A DNA stretch of 34,615 nt from positions 1 through 34,615 of the forward strand of contig JALOMA010000002.1 of the NCBI GenBank assembly GCA_025455735.1, given 5' to 3'. This document shows, one piece after another, positions 33,361 to 34,615 of the stretch (the stretch's first letter is position 1; each line of letters begins with the position of its first letter). Under the pieces are notes generated by a model that saw nothing but the letters and a program-made list of their open reading frames with translations, was not told the DNA's origin and made no database searches. A program made the position numbers and the translations under genes. Source of the stretch: Candidatus Kapaibacterium sp. Lineage in GTDB: Bacteria > Bacteroidota > Ignavibacteria > Kapaibacteriales > Kapaibacteriaceae.

Positions 33361-34334
33361 AGCTATCGGTCCTTGATCAATCACCCGTTGTTGAGGGGCG
33401 CACGGCGGCGTCGGCTTTGGAGGAAACACTGGATCTGGTGCGGCAAGCCGAATTACTGGGATATCATCGATACTGGTTTGCGGAACATCATGGTTCTGCA
33501 TCGTTTGCAGGCACCGCTCCTGCCATGATGATGGCAGCTGCAAGCCAGTGCACGAAACGTATTCGGCTGGGTGCGGGTGGCTTTTTGATGGGCAACCACC
33601 GCCCGATGACCGTTGCAGAGAACATAAGGGTGGCCATGGCGTTGGCCCCTGGGCGGATCGACGCCGGATTGGGTCGGGCACCCGGCGGTGATGGAGCGTT
33701 GATGGAGGCCTTGGACAGCAGGCCACGGGAAGCCGCAACCCGGATTCGAGAGTTGTTGGCACTGCTGCGCGACCAACGCACGCCTTCTGTTCGCGGCGAT
33801 GTCATAGCCATGCCAGACGGCGGCGATGTGCCACAGGTATGGATGCTGGGCACGAGTACGGACGGAGCAACGCTTGCTGGCCAGCTTGGATTACCATATG
33901 CTTTTGGCGCATTCATCGACCCAACGTCCATGGATGCAGCGCTTGCAGCCTATTATCGATCCTTCGTGCCCTCTGTATGGAGCCAGGAGCCAGTCACGAT
34001 GGTTGCAACGGTGCTGTTTTGCGCCTCGACGATGGAGAGGGCGCGGTCGATCGCTGATTGCAGTGAACGCTGGTTTGTTGACAGTTTCTTGCGTGGACGC
34101 AACGTGCGTTTTCCATCGGGACTGTCGGTAAGCCAGATGAACAGCCAGGAACGCTTTCTGACGGACCTTCGACGATCCACAGTGATCATTGGCGATGGTC
34201 CATCCTGTGCCGAGCAGCTTGCCACATTGTCGCGACGCACGGCAACATCAGAGATAGCGATCGTTACAATAACGGAACACCATAGTGACCGCCTTGCCAG
34301 CTATGAGCTCCTGGCAGAATCCATGCTGCGGTAA
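33357..34334 (+). CDS. Luciferase-like flavin-dependent monooxygenase
   Basis: 325 residues, of the bacterial luciferase-like (LLM) TIM-barrel family, group 1 (YhbW/MsnO8 type). Characteristic parts are LSVLDQSPVVEGRTAASAL at the start, GYHRYWFAEHHGS (35-47), TKRIRLGAGGFLMGNHRP, and GRIDAGLGRAPGGDG, which contacts flavin in relatives. The probable cofactor is reduced FMN supplied by a separate reductase. The substrate is unknown. Its translation is coupled to the small upstream gene by ATGA. Confidence 0.88.
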   Translation: MKLSVLDQSPVVEGRTAASALEETLDLVRQAELLGYHRYWFAEHHGSASFAGTAPAMMMAAASQCTKRIRLGAGGFLMGNHRPMTVAENIRVAMALAPGRIDAGLGRAPGGDGALMEALDSRPREAATRIRELLALLRDQRTPSVRGDVIAMPDGGDVPQVWMLGTSTDGATLAGQLGLPYAFGAFIDPTSMDAALAAYYRSFVPSVWSQEPVTMVATVLFCASTMERARSIADCSERWFVDSFLRGRNVRFPSGLSVSQMNSQERFLTDLRRSTVIIGDGPSCAEQLATLSRRTATSEIAIVTITEHHSDRLASYELLAESMLR

Positions 34335-34374
34335 CATGCGTGTACGGAGGTGGCAACAAGAAGCAGCGAAGTTG

Positions 34375-34382
34375 TATCTTTG
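34375..34382 (+). promoter_or_regulatory. -7 box for tRNA-Arg
   Basis: TATCTTTG, a perfect TAnnTTTG, ends 18 bases before the tRNA 5' end. No convincing TTG element is seen upstream. It lies in the short gap after the monooxygenase gene. Confidence 0.45.
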
Positions 34383-34400
34383 CGTTCTGTCATAGCAGCT

Positions 34401-34474
34401 GGTCCCGTAGTTCAGCTGGATAGAACGCCAGCCTCCGAAGCTGGAAGTCAGTGGTTCGAATCCACTCGGGACCG
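34401..34474 (+). tRNA. tRNA-Arg (anticodon CCG)
   Basis: A full cloverleaf of 74 bases. The acceptor GGTCCCG pairs with CGGGACC, with discriminator G. The D arm is GTTC/GAAC, and the anticodon stem CCAGC/GCTGG encloses CTCCGAA with CCG at 34-36. The T arm is AGTGG-TTCGAAT-CCACT. CCG reads CGG arginine codons. CCA is not encoded; CGTACG follows. Confidence 0.97.
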
Positions 34475-34521
34475 CGTACGTGGTACAACGATAGACAATG
34501 GGATACAAAGCCGACGCCTAA

Positions 34522-34615
34522 GTGCTTGATTCACAAGCAATACAGGCAATCATCGCAGTTGGTGTTGTCAGCGGAAGTTCTTGGTTGTACCATGAAATCG
34601 CCAGTAAATTGGTCA
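34522..34615 (+). CDS. Possible start of a gene cut by the window end
   Basis: From GTG 34522 the frame stays open to the edge, giving about 31 residues with a hydrophobic stretch (AIIAVGVVSGSSWLYHEIA). There is no Shine-Dalgarno, and the piece is too short to identify. Two other frames also stay open over part of it, so this is only a suggestion. Confidence 0.25.
   Translation, partial: MLDSQAIQAIIAVGVVSGSSWLYHEIASKLV

Noticed and set aside
33175-33762. 195-codon - strand frame over the small gene and monooxygenase
   Set aside because: Opposite to two supported genes; Pro- and Arg-rich shadow.

Overview
The window looks like chromosomal DNA from the Bacteroidota/Chlorobiota (FCB) branch, possibly a Kapabacteria or Ignavibacteria relative; the finer placement is inference. 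The evidence is a protein with a C-terminal type IX secretion sorting domain, perfect TAnnTTTG -7 promoter boxes in front of several genes, a Bacteroides-type N-acylornithine carbamoyltransferase inside a GNAT-argG-argC-argD cluster, a cysteine-free L36 with long-form S14, and long ribosomal protein variants.

Positions 1-18357 are the translation block, all on the + strand. The 3' part of a divergent fusA ends at a terminator. A separately promoted tuf follows, with its own terminator. Then comes the S10-spc-alpha run: rpsJ, rplC, rplD, rplW, rplB, rpsS, rplV, rpsC, rplP, rpmC, rpsQ, rplN, rplX, rplE, rpsN, rpsH, rplF, rplR, rpsE, rpmD, rplO, secY, map, infA, rpmJ, rpsM, rpsK, rpoA, rplQ. rpsD is missing from its usual place between rpsK and rpoA, where a strong hairpin is found instead. 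After a terminator come engB and purE.

Positions 18358-26606 hold a complete eight-gene arginine operon: a GNAT N-acylglutamate synthase candidate, argG, argC, argD, argF', argB, argE', argH. Six of its seven junctions are ATGA overlaps. The 358-base leader contains an arginine-rich 30-codon reading frame (7 Arg) overlapping alternative RNA pairings and a possible terminator, which looks like a ribosome-mediated attenuator. The carbamoyltransferase has Gly at the position that separates succinyl- from acetyl-ornithine enzymes, so the acyl group used is open.

Positions 26590-28901 (- strand) hold a PAP2 phosphatase and a secreted beta-propeller protein of the BtuG/DUF5074 type with a type IX sorting tail. 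Upstream of the latter is a well-formed cobalamin riboswitch with antiterminator and terminator. This suggests a surface cobalamin-capture protein, delivered by type IX secretion and repressed by B12.

Positions 28951-34615 hold an MFS transporter and a DinB-like protein (+), a HAD phosphatase and a PpiD/SurA-like chaperone (-), a 73-residue unknown protein translationally coupled to a luciferase-like flavin monooxygenase (+), tRNA-Arg(CCG), and the possible start of another gene at the window edge. Two genes here have a -7 box six bases before ATG, which predicts leaderless mRNAs.
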